Below, one piece after another: positions 21,630 through 33,225 of a stretch of 64,000 nt of DNA. The translations under genes and the position numbers were made by a program. Source of the DNA: Smallanthus sonchifolius (taxonomy: Eukaryota; Streptophyta; Magnoliopsida; Asterales; Asteraceae); contig CM042035.1 in assembly GCA_023525975.1 (NCBI GenBank), positions 24,478,001-24,542,000 on the forward strand, in the 5' to 3' direction. Position 1 is the stretch's first letter. Each line of letters opens with the position of its first letter. The notes under the pieces are model-generated. The model worked only from the letters and a program-made list of their open reading frames with translations, was not told where the DNA came from and did no database searches.

Positions 21630-22020
21630 GAAATAACTCTTTTATTCTATTACTTTATCACCTTCCACACATGACTCATTTTTACTTGCATTCTCCTCTT
21701 GCGCGCGCGTTCCGCCTTACGTCAACACGTGCGTCACCCGCCGGCGAGCGTTTAGTTCTTATATTTCCTTGTACAAAACATATTCCCACGCTCCCCCGGG
21801 GCGTAAGAATAATTGACTAGTATATGAAGACACACGTGTTCCACTCGACGTCTAAACGTGTGTCTCCCGCGATCGGGCCTTCCCCGACACGGACCCGCGC
21901 GCCCGAGTCTTTACGTACGTTGACCGTTTTTTAACAAAAACTCGTTACGCCCACGTCCGCTTGCAAAATAATCAACGGGTGACGTTGTTTTGAGTAAAAA
22001 AAAAATAATTACTTAAAAAA

Positions 22021-22140
22021 GGGGTTGCAACACGAGGACTTCCCAGGGGGTCACCCATCTTAGTACTACTCTCGCCCAAGCACGCTTAACTGCGGAGTTC
22101 TGATGGGATCCGGTGCTTTAGTGCTGGTATGATCGCAACC
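22021..22140 (-). rRNA. 5S rRNA: 5S rRNA gene, copy 44 (class B)
   Basis: G81A. Promoter P3. Step 511. Downstream spacer has cccacgtccgc, shared with copy 5, so copies 43-46 mirror copies 4-7. Confidence 0.97.
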
Positions 22141-22527
22141 GAAATAACTCTTTCAGTCTATTACTTTATCCCCTTCCACACATGACTCATTTTTACTTGC
22201 ATTCTCCTCTTGCGCGCGCGTTCCGCCTTACGTCAACACGTGCGTCACCCGCCGGCGAGCGTTTAGTTCTTATACTTCCTTGTACAAAACATATTCCCAC
22301 GCTCACCCGGGGCGTAAGAATAATTGACTAGTATATGAAGACACACGTGTTCCACTCGACGTCTAAACGTGTGTCTCCCGCGATCGGGCGTTCCCCGACA
22401 CGGACCCGCGCGCCCGAGTCTTTACGTACGTTGACCGTTTTTTGACAAAAACTTGTTACGCCCACGCCCGTTTGCAAAATAATCAACGGGTGACGTTGTT
22501 TTGAGTAAAAAAAAATAAATTAAAAAA

Positions 22528-22647
22528 GGGGTTGCAACACGAGGACTTCCCAGGGGGTCACCCATCCTCGTAGTACTCTCGCCTAAGCACGCTTAACTGC
22601 GGAGTTCTGATGGGATCCGGTGCTTTAGTGCTGGTATGATCGCAACC
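22528..22647 (-). rRNA. 5S rRNA: 5S rRNA gene, copy 45 (class C)
   Basis: G64A, G75C and U79G. Promoter P3. Step 507. Confidence 0.97.
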
Positions 22648-23037
22648 GAAATAACTCTTTCAGTCTATTACTTTATCCCCTTCCACACATAATTCATTTT
22701 TACTTGCATTCTCCTCTTGCGCGCGCGTTCCGCCTTACGTCAACACGTGCGTCACCCGCCGGCGAGCGTTTAGTTCTTATACTTCCTTGTACAAAACATA
22801 TTCCCACGCTCACCCGGGGCGTAAGAATAATTGACTAGTATATGAAGACACACGTGTTCCACTCGACGTCTAAACGTGTGTCTCCCGCGATCGGGCGTTC
22901 CCCGACACGGACCCGCGCGCCCGAGTCTTTACGTACGTTGACCGTTTTTTAACAAAAACTCGTTACGCCCACGCCCGCTTGCAAAATAATCAACGGGTGA
23001 CGTTGTTTTGAGTAAAAAAAAATAATTACTTAAAAAA

Positions 23038-23157
23038 GGGGTTGCAACACGAGGACTTCCCAGGGGGTCACCCATCCTAGTACTACTCTCGCCCAAGCAC
23101 GCTTAACTGCGGAGTTCTGATGGGATCCGGTGCTTTAGTGCTGGTATGATCGCAACC
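23038..23157 (-). rRNA. 5S rRNA: 5S rRNA gene, copy 46 (class A)
   Basis: Consensus body, promoter P2. Step 510. Confidence 0.97.
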
Positions 23158-23547
23158 GAAATAACTCTTTCATTCTATTACTTTATCCCCTTCCACACAT
23201 GACTCATTTTTACTTGCATTCTCCTCTTGCGCGCGCGTTCCGCCTTACGTCAACACGTGCGTCACCCGCCGGCGAGCGTTTAGTTCTTATACTTCCTTGT
23301 ACAAAACATATTCCCACGCTCACCCGAGGCGTAAGAATAATTGACTAGTATATGAAGACACACGTGTTCCACTCGACGTCTAAACGTGTGTCTCCCGCGA
23401 TCGGGCGTTCCCCGACACGGACCCGCGCGCCCGAGTCTTTACGTACGTTGACCGTTTTTTAACAAAAACTCGTTACGCCCACGCCCGCTTGCAAAATAAT
23501 CAACGGGTGACGTTGTTTTGAGTAAAAAAAAATAATTACTTAAAAAA

Positions 23548-23667
23548 GGGGTTGCAACACGAGGACTTCCCAGGGGGTCACCCATCTTAGTACTACTCTC
23601 GCCCAAGCACGCTTAACTGCGGAGTTCTGATGGGATCCGGTGCTTTAGTGCTGGTATGATCGCAACC
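23548..23667 (-). rRNA. 5S rRNA: 5S rRNA gene, copy 47 (class B)
   Basis: G81A. Promoter P3. Step 510. Spacer matches the class X units, but G85U is absent. Confidence 0.97.
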
Positions 23668-24055
23668 GAAATAACTCTTTCAGTCTATTACTTTATCACC
23701 TTCCACACATGACTCATTTTTACTTGCATTCTCCTCTTGCGCGCGCGTTCCGCCTTACGTCAACACGTGCGTCACCCGCCGGCGAGCGTTTAGTTCTTAT
23801 ACTTCCTTGTACAAAATATATTCCCACGCTCACCCGGGGCGTAAGAATAATTGACTAGTATATGAAGACACACGTGTTCCACTCGACGTCTAAACGTGTG
23901 TCTCCCGCGATCGGGCGTTCCCCGACACGGACCCGCGCGCCCGAGTCTTTACGTACGTTGACCGTTTTTTGACAAAAACTTGTTACGCCCACGCCCGCTT
24001 GCAAAATAATCAACGGGTGACGTTGTTTTGAGTAAAAAAAAAATAAATTAAAAAA

Positions 24056-24175
24056 GGGGTTGCAACACGAGGACTTCCCAGGGGGTCACCCATCCTAGTA
24101 GTACTCTCGCCTAAGCACGCTTAACTGCGGAGTTCTGATGGGATCCGGTGCTTTAGTGCTGGTATGATCGCAACC
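24056..24175 (-). rRNA. 5S rRNA: 5S rRNA gene, copy 48 (class D)
   Basis: G64A and G75C. Promoter P3. Step 508 (A10 plus the 3-bp deletion). The SpeI site of its upstream spacer is lost (gactactat near 24361). Confidence 0.97.
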
Positions 24176-24565
24176 GAAATAACTCTTTCAGTCTATTACT
24201 TTATCCCCTTCCACACATGACTCATTTTTACTTGCATTCTCCTCTTGCGCGCGCGTTCCGCCTTACGTCAACACGTGCGTCACCCGCCGGCGAGCGTTTA
24301 GTTCTTATACTTCCTTGTACAAAACATATTCCCACGCTCACCCGGGGCGTAAGAATAATTGACTACTATATGAAGACACACGTGTTCCACTCGACGTCTA
24401 AACGTGTGTCTCCCGCGATCGGGCGTTCCCCGACACGGACCCGCGCGCCCGAGTCTTTACGTACGTTGACCGTTTTTTAACAAAAACTCGTTACGCCCAC
24501 GCCCGCTTGCAAAATAATCAACGGGTGACGTTGTTTTGAGTAAAAAAAAATAATTACTTAAAAAA

Positions 24566-24685
24566 GGGGTTGCAACACGAGGACTTCCCAGGGGGTCACC
24601 CATCCTAGTACTACTCTCGCCCAAGCACGCTTAACTGCGGAGTTCTGATGGGATCCGGTGCTTTAGTGCTGGTATGATCGCAACC
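24566..24685 (-). rRNA. 5S rRNA: 5S rRNA gene, copy 49 (class A)
   Basis: Consensus body, promoter P2. Step 510. Confidence 0.97.
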
Positions 24686-25075
24686 GAAATAACTCTTTCA
24701 TTCTATTACTTTATCCCCTTCCACACATGACTCATTTTTACTTGCATTCTCCTCTTGCGCGCGCGTTCCGCCTTACGTCAACACGTGCGTCACCCGCCGG
24801 CGAGCGTTTAGTTCTTATACTTCCTTGTACAAAACATATTCCCACGCTCACCCGAGGCGTAAGAATAATTGACTAGTATATGAAGACACACGTGTTCCAC
24901 TCGACGTCTAAACGTGTGTCTCCCGCGATCGGGCGTTCCCCGACACGGACACGCGCGCCCGAGTCTTTACGTACGTTGACCGTTTTTTAACAAAAACTCG
25001 TTACGCCCACGCCCGCTTGCAAAATAATCAACGGGTGACGTTGTTTTGAGTAAAAAAAAATAATTACTTAAAAAA

Positions 25076-25195
25076 GGGGTTGCAACACGAGGACTTCCCA
25101 GGGGGTCACCCATCTTAGTACTACTCTCGCCCAAGCACGCTTAACTGCGGAGTTCTGATGGGATCCGGTGCTTTAGTGCTGGTATGATCGCAACC
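25076..25195 (-). rRNA. 5S rRNA: 5S rRNA gene, copy 50 (class B)
   Basis: G81A. Promoter P3. Step 510. Upstream spacer has lost one CA pair in the inverted-repeat arm near 25397. Confidence 0.97.
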
Positions 25196-25580
25196 GAAAT
25201 AACTCTTTCAGTCTATTACTTTATCACCTTCCACACATGACTCATTTTTACTTGCATTCTCCTCTTGCGCGCGCGTTCCGCCTTACGTCAACACGTGCGT
25301 CACCCGCCGGCGAGCGTTTAGTTCTTATACTTCCTTGTACAAAATATATTCCCACGCTCACCCGGGGCGTAAGAATAATTGACTAGTATATGAAGACACG
25401 TGTTCCACTCGACGTCTAAACGTGTGTCTCCCGCGATCGGGCGTTCCCCGACACGGACCCGCGCGCCCGAGTCTTTACGTACGTTGACCGTTTTTTGACA
25501 AAAACTTGTTACGCCCACGCCCGCTTGCAAAATAATCAACGGGTGACGTTGTTTTGAGTAAAAAAAAATAAATTAAAAAA

Positions 25581-25700
25581 GGGGTTGCAACACGAGGACT
25601 TCCCAGGGGGTCACCCATCCTAGTAGTACTCTCGCCTAAGCACGCTTAACTGCGGAGTTCTGATGGGATCCGGTGCTTTAGTGCTGGTATGATCGCAACC
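25581..25700 (-). rRNA. 5S rRNA: 5S rRNA gene, copy 51 (class D)
   Basis: G64A and G75C. Promoter P3. Step 505, the shortest in the window, because of the 2-bp spacer deletion. Confidence 0.97.
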
Positions 25701-26090
25701 GAAATAACTCTTTCAGTCTATTACTTTATCCCCTTCCACACATGACTCATTTTTACTTGCATTCTCCTCTTGCGCGCGCGTTCCGCCTTACGTCAACACG
25801 TGCGTCACCCGCCGGCGAGCGTTTAGTTCTTATACTTCCTTGTACAAAACATATTCCCACGCTCACCCGGGGCGTAAGAATAATTGACTAGTATATGAAG
25901 ACACACGTGTTCCACTCGACGTCTAAACGTGTGTCTCCCGCGATCGGGCGTTCCCCGACACGGACCCGCGCGCCCGAATCTTTACGTACGTTGACCGTTT
26001 TTTAACAAAAACTCGTTACGCCCACGCCCGCTTGCAAAATAATCAACGGGTGACGTTGTTTTGAGTAAAAAAAAATAATTACTTAAAAAA

Positions 26091-26210
26091 GGGGTTGCAA
26101 CACGAGGACTAACCAGGGGGTCACCCATCCTAGTACTACTCTCGCCCAAGCACGCTTAACTGCGGAGTTCTGATGGGATCCGGTGCTTTAGTGCTGGTAT
26201 GATCGCAACC
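26091..26210 (-). rRNA. 5S rRNA: 5S rRNA gene, copy 52 (class A, G99U and A100U)
   Basis: Two adjacent private changes at RNA 99-100, just beyond box C in the helix IV/loop E side of the molecule. Promoter P3. Step 510. May be a damaged copy. Confidence 0.95.
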
Positions 26211-26599
26211 GAAATAACTCTTTCAGTCTATTACTTTATCCCCTTCCACACATGACTCATTTTTACTTGCATTCTCCTCTTGCGCGCGCGTTCCGCCTTA
26301 CGTCAACACGTGCGTCACCCGCCGGCGAGCGTTTAGTTCTTATACTTCCTTGTACAAAACATATTCCCACGCTCACCCGGGGCGTAAGAATAATTGACTA
26401 GTATATGAAGACACACGTGTTCCACTCGACGTCTAAACGTGTGTCTCCCGCGATCGGGCGTTCCCCGACACGGACCCGCGCTCCCGAGTCTTTACGTACG
26501 TTGACCGTTTTTTGACAAAAACTTGTTACGCCCACGCCCGTTTGCAAAATAATCAACGGGTGACGTTGTTTTGAGTAAAAAAAAAAATTACTTAAAAAA

Positions 26600-26719
26600 G
26601 GGGTTGCAACACGAGGACTTCCCAGGGGGTCACCCATCCTAGTACTACTCTCGCCCAAGCACGCTTAACTGCGGAGTTCTGATGGGATCCGGTGCTTTAG
26701 TGCTGGTATGATCGCAACC
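26600..26719 (-). rRNA. 5S rRNA: 5S rRNA gene, copy 53 (class A)
   Basis: Consensus body, promoter P1. Step 509. A T-to-A change merges the downstream A tract into A11. A nearby spacer change gives cgctcccgag. Confidence 0.97.
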
Positions 26720-27106
26720 GAAATAACTCTTCCATTCTATTACTTTATCCCCTTCCACACATGACTCATTTTTACTTGCATTCTCCTCTTGCGCGCGCGT
26801 TCCGCCTTACGTCAACACGTGCGTCACCCGCCGGCGAGCGTTTAGTTCTTATACTTCCTTGTACAAAACATATTCCCACGCTCACCCGAGGCGTAAGAAT
26901 AATTGACTAGTATATGAAGACACACGTGTTCCACTCGACGTCTAACCGTGTGTCTCCCGCGATCGGGCCTTCCCCGACACGGACCCGCGCGCCCGAGTCT
27001 TTACGTACGTTGACCGTTTTTTGACAAAAACTTGTTACGCCCACGCCCGCTTGCAAAATAATCAACGGGTGACGTTGTTTTGAGTAAAAAAAAATAAATT
27101 AAAAAA

Positions 27107-27226
27107 GGGGTTGCAACACGAGGACTTCCCAGGGGGTCACCCATCCTAGTAGTACTCTCGCCTAAGCACGCTTAACTGCGGAGTTCTGATGGGATCCGGT
27201 GCTTTAGTGCTGGTATGATCGCAACC
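27107..27226 (-). rRNA. 5S rRNA: 5S rRNA gene, copy 54 (class D)
   Basis: G64A and G75C. Promoter P3. Step 507. Confidence 0.97.
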
Positions 27227-27616
27227 GAAATAACTCTTTCAGTCTATTACTTTATCCCCTTCCACACATGACTCATTTTTACTTGCATTCTCCTCTTGCG
27301 CGCGCGTTCCGCCTTACGTCAACACGTGCGTCACCCGCCGGCGAGCGTTTAGTTCTTATACTTCCTTGTACAAAACATATTCCCACGCTCACCCTGGGCG
27401 TAAGAATAATTGACTAGTATATGAAGACACACGTGTTCCACTCGACGTCTAAACGTGTGTCTCCCGCGATCGGGCGTTCCCCGACACGGACCCGCGCGCC
27501 CGAGTCTTTACGTACGTTGACCGTTTTTTAACAAAAACTCGTTACGCCCACGCCCGCTTGCAAAATAATCAACGGGTGACGTTGTTTTGAGTAAAAAAAA
27601 ATAATTACTTAAAAAA

Positions 27617-27736
27617 GGGGTTGCAACACGAGGACTTCCCAGGGGGTCACCCATCCTAGTACTACTCTCGCCCAAGCACGCTTAACTGCGGAGTTCTGAT
27701 GGGATCCGGTGCTTTAGTGCTGGTATGATCGCAACC
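27617..27736 (-). rRNA. 5S rRNA: 5S rRNA gene, copy 55 (class A)
   Basis: Consensus body, promoter P3. Step 510. Confidence 0.97.
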
Positions 27737-28125
27737 GAAATAACTCTTTCAGTCTATTACTTTATCCCCTTCCACACATGACTCATTTTTACTTGCATTC
27801 TCCTCTTGCGCGCGCGTTCCGCCTTACGTCAACACGTGCGTCACCCGCCGGCGAGCGTTTAGTTCTTATACTTCCTTGTACAAAACATATTCCCACGCTC
27901 ACCCGGGGCGTAAGAATAATTGACTAGTATATGAAGACACACGTGTTCCACTCGACGTCTAAACGTGTGTCTCCCGCGATCGGGCGTTCCCCGACACGGA
28001 CCCGCGCGCCCGAGTCTTTACGTACGTTGACCGTTTTTTGACAAAAACTTGTTACGCCCACGCCCGTTTGCAAAATAATCAACGGGTGACGTTGTTTTGA
28101 GTAAAAAAAATAATTACTTAAAAAA

Positions 28126-28245
28126 GGGGTTGCAACACGAGGACTTCCCAGGGGGTCACCCATCCTAGTACTACTCTCGCCCAAGCACGCTTAACTGCGG
28201 AGTTCTGATGGGATCCGGTGCTTTAGTGCTGGTATGATCGCAACC
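28126..28245 (-). rRNA. 5S rRNA: 5S rRNA gene, copy 56 (class A)
   Basis: Consensus body, promoter P1. Step 509. Confidence 0.97.
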
Positions 28246-28634
28246 GAAATAACTCTTCCATTCTATTACTTTATCCCCTTCCACACATGACTCATTTTTA
28301 CTTGCATTCTCCTCTTGCGCGCGCGTTCCGCCTTACGTCAACACGTGCGTCACCCGCCGGCGAGCGTTTAGTTCTTATACTTCCTTGTACAAAACATATT
28401 CCCACGCTCACCCGAGGCGTAAGAATAATTGACTAGTATATGAAGACACACGTGTTCCACTCGACGTCTAACCGTGTGTCTCCCGCGATCGGGCCTTCCC
28501 CGACACGGACCCGCGCGCCCGAGTCTTTACGTACGTTGACCGTTTTTTGACAAAAACTTGTTACGCCCACGCCCGCTTGCAAAATAATCAACGGGTGACG
28601 TTGTTTTGAGTAAAAAAAATAATTACTTAAAAAA

Positions 28635-28754
28635 GGGGTTGCAACACGAGGACTTCCCAGGGGGTCACCCATCCTAGTACTACTCTCGCCCAAGCACGCT
28701 TAACTGCGGAGTTCTGATGGGATCCGGTGCTTTAGTGCTGGTATGATCGCAACC
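28635..28754 (-). rRNA. 5S rRNA: 5S rRNA gene, copy 57 (class A)
   Basis: Consensus body, promoter P2. Step 509. Confidence 0.97.
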
Positions 28755-29145
28755 GAAATAACTCTTTCATTCTATTACTTTATCCCCTTCCACACATGAC
28801 TCATTTTTACTTGCATTCTCCTCTTGCGCGCGCGTTCCGCCTTACGTCAACACGTGCGTCACCCGCCGGCGAGCGTTTAGTTCTTATACTTCCTTGTACA
28901 AAACATATTCCCACGCTCACCCGGGGCGTAAGAATAATTGACTAGTATATGAAGACACACGTGTTCCACTCGACGTCTAAACGTGTGTCTCCCGCGATCG
29001 GGCCTTCCCCGACACGGACCCGCGCGCCCGAGTCTTTACGTACGTTGACCGTTTTTTAACAAAAACTCGTTACGCCCACGCCCGCTTGCAAAATAATCAA
29101 CGGGTGACGTTGTTTTGAGTAAAAAAAAAATAATTACTTAAAAAA

Positions 29146-29264
29146 GGGGTTGCAACACGAGGACTTCCCAGGGGTCACCCATCTTAGTACTACTCTCGCC
29201 CAAGCACGCTTAACTGCGGAGTTCTGATGGGATCCGGTGCTTTAGTGCTGGTATGATCGCAACC
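29146..29264 (-). rRNA. 5S rRNA: 5S rRNA gene, copy 58 (class B, 1-nt deletion)
   Basis: 119 nt: one C is missing from the C run at RNA 91-95 (four G instead of five at 29171-29174). G81A is also present, so box C carries two defects. Promoter P3. Step 511. Possibly a pseudogene. Confidence 0.94.
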
Positions 29265-29654
29265 GAAATAACTCTTTCAGTCTATTACTTTATCCCCTTC
29301 CACACATGACTCATTTTTACTTGCATTCTCCTCTTGCGCGCGCGTTCCGCCTTACGTCAACACGTGCGTCACCCGCCGGCGAGCGTTTAGTTCTTATACT
29401 TCCTTGTACAAAACATATTCCCACGCTCACCCGGGGCGTAAGAATAATTGACTAGTATATGAAGACACACGTGTTCCACTCGACGTCTAAACGTGTGTCT
29501 CCCGCGATCGGGCGTTCCCCGACACGGACCCGCGCGCCCGAGTCTTTACGTACGTTGACCGTTTTTTGAGAAAAACTTGTTACGCCCACGCCCATTTGCA
29601 AAATAATCAACGGGTGACGTTGTTTTGAGTAAAAAAAAATAATTACTTAAAAAA

Positions 29655-29774
29655 GGGGTTGCAACACGAGGACTTCCCAGGGGGTCACCCATCCTAGTAC
29701 TACTCTCGCCCAAGCACGCTTAACTGCGGAGTTCTGATGGGATCCGGTGCTTTAGTGCTGGTATGATCGCAACC
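29655..29774 (-). rRNA. 5S rRNA: 5S rRNA gene, copy 59 (class A)
   Basis: Consensus body, promoter P2. Step 509. Downstream spacer reads gttttttgagaaaaac and cccatttgc, both private. Confidence 0.97.
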
Positions 29775-30165
29775 GAAATAACTCTTTCATTCTATTACTT
29801 TATCACCTTCCACACATGACTCATTTTTACTTGCATTCTCCTCTTGCGCGCGCGTTCCGCCTTACGTCAACACGTGCGTCACCCGCCGGCGAGCGTTTAG
29901 TTCTTATACTTCCTTGTACAAAACATATTCCCACGCTCACCCGGGGCGTAAGAATAATTGACTAGTATATGAAGACACACGTGTTCCACTCGACGTCTAA
30001 ACGTGTGTCTCCCGCGATCGGGCGTTCCCCGACACGGACCCGCGCGCCCGAGTCTTTACGTACGTTGACCGTTTTTTAACAAAAACTCGTTACGCCCACG
30101 CCCGCTTGCAAAATAATCAACGGGTGACGTTGTTTTGAGTAAAAAAAAAATAATTACTTAAAAAA

Positions 30166-30285
30166 GGGGTTGCAACACGAGGACTTCCCAGGGGGTCACC
30201 CATCTTAGTACTACTCTCGCCCAAGCACGCTTAATTGCGGAGTTCTGATGGGATCCGGTGCTTTAGTGCTGGTATGATCGCAACC
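30166..30285 (-). rRNA. 5S rRNA: 5S rRNA gene, copy 60 (class B, G51A)
   Basis: G81A plus G51A in box A, a combination shared with copies 92 and 97 some 16-19 kb away. Promoter P3. Step 511. Confidence 0.96.
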
Positions 30286-30676
30286 GAAATAACTCTTTCA
30301 GTCTATTACTTTATCCCCTTCCACACATGACTCATTTTTACTTGCATTCTCCTCTTGCGCGCGCGTTCCGCCTTACGTCAACACGTGCGTCACCCGCCGG
30401 CGAGCGTTTAGTTCTTATACTTCCTTGTACAAAACATATTCCCACGCTCACCCGGGGCGTAAGAATAATTGACTAGTATATGAAGACACACGTGTTCCAC
30501 TCGACGTCTAAACGTGTGTCTCTCGCGATCGGGCGTTCCCCGACACGGACCCGCGCGCCCGAGTCTTTACGTACGTTGACCGTTTTTTGACAAAAACTTG
30601 TTACGCCCACGCCCGTTTGCAAAATAATCAACGGGTGACGTTGTTTTGAGTAAAAAAAAAATAATTACTTAAAAAA

Positions 30677-30796
30677 GGGGTTGCAAGACGAGGACTTCCC
30701 AGGGGGTCACCCATCCTAGTACTACTCTCGCCCAAGCACGCTTAACTGCGGAGTTCTGATGGGATCCGGTGCTTTAGTGCTGGTATGATCGCAACC
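30677..30796 (-). rRNA. 5S rRNA: 5S rRNA gene, copy 61 (class A, G110C)
   Basis: Private G110C near the inner end of helix I. Promoter P2. Step 511. Upstream spacer has a G-to-T break in the inverted-repeat arm (cacttgttcc near 31002). Confidence 0.96.
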
Positions 30797-31186
30797 GAAA
30801 TAACTCTTTCATTCTATTACTTTATCCCCTTCCACACATGACTCATTTTTACTTGCATTCTCCTCTTGCGCGCGCGTTCCGCCTTACGTCAACACGTGCG
30901 TCACCCGCCGGCGAGCGTTTAGTTCTTATACTTCCTTGTACAAAACATATTCCCACGCTCACCCGGGGCGTAAGAATAATTGACTAGTATATGAAGACAC
31001 ACTTGTTCCACTCGACGTCTAAACGTGTGTCTCCCGCGATCGGGCGTTCCCCGACACGGACCCGCGCGCCCGAGTCTTTACGTACGTTGACCGTTTTTTG
31101 ACAAAAACTTGTTACGCCCACGCCCGCTTGCAAAATAATCAACGGGTGACGTTGTTTTGAGTAAAAAAAAATAATTACTTAAAAAA

Positions 31187-31306
31187 GGGGTTGCAACACG
31201 AGGACTTCCCAGGGGGTCACCCATCCTAGTACTACTCTCGCCCAAGCACGCTTAACTGCGGAGTTCTGATGGGATCCGGTGCTTTAGTGCTTGTATGATC
31301 GCAACC
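31187..31306 (-). rRNA. 5S rRNA: 5S rRNA gene, copy 62 (class K)
   Basis: C15A (plus strand 31292), in the 5' strand of predicted helix II. Promoter P2. Step 510. The spacer's alternating GC tract is broken (ttgggcgcg near 31379). Confidence 0.96.
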
Positions 31307-31696
31307 GAAATAACTCTTTCATTCTATTACTTTATCCCCTTCCACACATGACTCATTTTTACTTGCATTCTCCTCTTGGGCGCGCGTTCCGCCTTACGTC
31401 AACACGTGCGTCACCCGCCGGCGAGCGTTTAGTTCTTATACTTCCTTGTACAAAACATATTCCCACGCTCACCCGGGGCGTAAGAATAATTGACTAGTAT
31501 ATGAAGACACACGTGTTCCACTCGACGTCTAAACGTGTGTCTCCCGCGATCGGGCGTTCCCCGACACGGACCCGCGCGCCCGAGTCTTTACGTACGTTGA
31601 CCGTTTTTTAACAAAAACTCGTTACGCCCACGCCCGCTTGCAAAATAATCAACGGGTGACGTTGTTTTGAGTAAAAAAAAATAATTACTTAAAAAA

Positions 31697-31816
31697 AGGG
31701 TTGCAACACGAGGACTTCCCAGGGGGTCACCCATCCTAGTACTACTCTCGCCCAAGCACGCTTAACTGCGGAGTTCTGATGGGATCCGGTGCTTTAGTGC
31801 TGGTATGATCGCAACC
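31697..31816 (-). rRNA. 5S rRNA: 5S rRNA gene, copy 63 (class A, C120U)
   Basis: C120U lengthens the stop to T7 and leaves three C. Promoter P3. Step 510. Confidence 0.96.
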
Positions 31817-32205
31817 GAAATAACTCTTTCAGTCTATTACTTTATCCCCTTCCACACATGACTCATTTTTACTTGCATTCTCCTCTTGCGCGCGCGTTCC
31901 GCCTTACGTCAACACGTGCGTCACCCGCCGGCGAGCGTTTAGTTCTTATACTTCCTTGTACAAAACATATTCCCACGCTCACCCGGGGCGTAAGAATAAT
32001 TGACTAGTATATGAAGACACACGTGTTCCACTCGACGTCTAAACGTGTGTCTCCCGCGATCGGGCGTTCCCCGACACGGACCCGCGTGCCCGAGTCTTTA
32101 CGTACGTTGACCGTTTTTTGACAAAAACTTGTTACGCCCACGCCCGTTTGCAAAATAATCAACGGGTGACGTTGTTTTGAGTAAAAAAAATAATTACTTA
32201 AAAAA

Positions 32206-32325
32206 GGCGTTGCAACACGAGGACTTCCCAGGGGGTCACCCATCCTAGTACTACTCTCGCCCAAGCACGCTTAACTTCGGAGTTCTGATGGGATCCGGTG
32301 CTTTAGTGCTGGTATGATCGCAACC
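32206..32325 (-). rRNA. 5S rRNA: 5S rRNA gene, copy 64 (class A, C118G and C49A)
   Basis: C118G removes the terminal G1-C118 pair of helix I. C49A is private. Promoter P1. Step 509. Spacer marker cccggcggcg is shared with copy 70. Confidence 0.96.
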
Positions 32326-32715
32326 GAAATAACTCTTCCATTCTATTACTTTATCCCCTTCCACACATGACTCATTTTTACTTGCATTCTCCTCTTGCGC
32401 GCGCGTTCCGCCTTACGTCAACACGTGCGTCACCCGGCGGCGAGCGTTTAGTTCTTATACTTCCTTGTACAAAACATATTCCCACGCTCACCCGAGGCGT
32501 AAGAATAATTGACTAGTATATGAAGACACACGTGTTCCACTCGACGTCTAACCGTGTGTCTCCCGCGATCGGGCCTTCCCCGACACGGACCCGCGCGCCC
32601 GAGTCTTTACGTACGTTGACCGTTTTTTGACAAAAACTTGTTACGCCCACGCCCGCTTGCAAAATAATCAACGGGTGACGTTGTTTTGAGTAAAAAAAAA
32701 TAATTACTTAAAAAA

Positions 32716-32835
32716 GGGGTTGCAACACGAGGACTTCCCAGGGGGTCACCCATCCTAGTACTACTCTCGCCCAAGCACGCTTAACTGCGGAGTTCTGATG
32801 GGATCCGGTGCTTTAGTGCTTGTATGATCGCAACC
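32716..32835 (-). rRNA. 5S rRNA: 5S rRNA gene, copy 65 (class K)
   Basis: C15A. Promoter P2. Step 510. Sits directly after a C118G gene, as do copies 71 and 111. Confidence 0.97.
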
Positions 32836-33225
32836 GAAATAACTCTTTCATTCTATTACTTTATCCCCTTCCACACATGACTCATTTTTACTTGCATTCT
32901 CCTCTTGCGCGCGCGTTCCGCCTTACGTCAACACGTGCGTCACCCGCCGGCGAGCGTTTAGTTCTTATACTTCCTTGTACAAAACATATTCCCACGCTCA
33001 CCCGGGGCGTAAGAATAATTGACTAGTATATGAAGACACACGTGTTCCACTCGACGTCTAAACGTGTGTCTCCCGCGATCGGGCGTTCCCCGACACGGAC
33101 CCGCGCGCCCGAGCCTTTACGTACGTTGACCGTTTTTTAACAAAAACTCGTTACGCCCACGCCCGCTTGCAAAATAATCAACGGGTGACGTTGTTTTGAG
33201 TAAAAAAAAATAATTACTTAAAAAA

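Larger units (their letters stand above)
12852..22020. repeat. Higher-order repeat: 5-gene blocks (about 2547 bp)
   Basis: Copies 26, 31, 36 and 41 are spaced 2547, 2546 and 2547 bp and share gaccatttttt and cccgtttgc spacer markers. Blocks starting at copies 26 and 36 match gene for gene in promoter order (P1, P1, P4, P2, P3). The block at copy 31 instead has X and D genes in slots 2 and 3, as in the 7-gene block. The block at 41 switches to B and C after slot 3. Confidence 0.8.

Noticed and set aside
24217..24480. 87-codon plus-strand frame
   Set aside because: Exists only because one spacer lost a stop codon (actagtat to actactat near 24365). Entirely spacer sequence.
25318..25539. 73-codon minus-strand frame with a different C-terminal end
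   Set aside because: A product of the 2-bp deletion near 25397 shifting the same spurious spacer frame.
31291..31497. 68-codon plus-strand frames at class K units
   Set aside because: They begin at a TTG created by the C15A change and read antisense through promoter and spacer. A by-product of a point mutation in the RNA gene.
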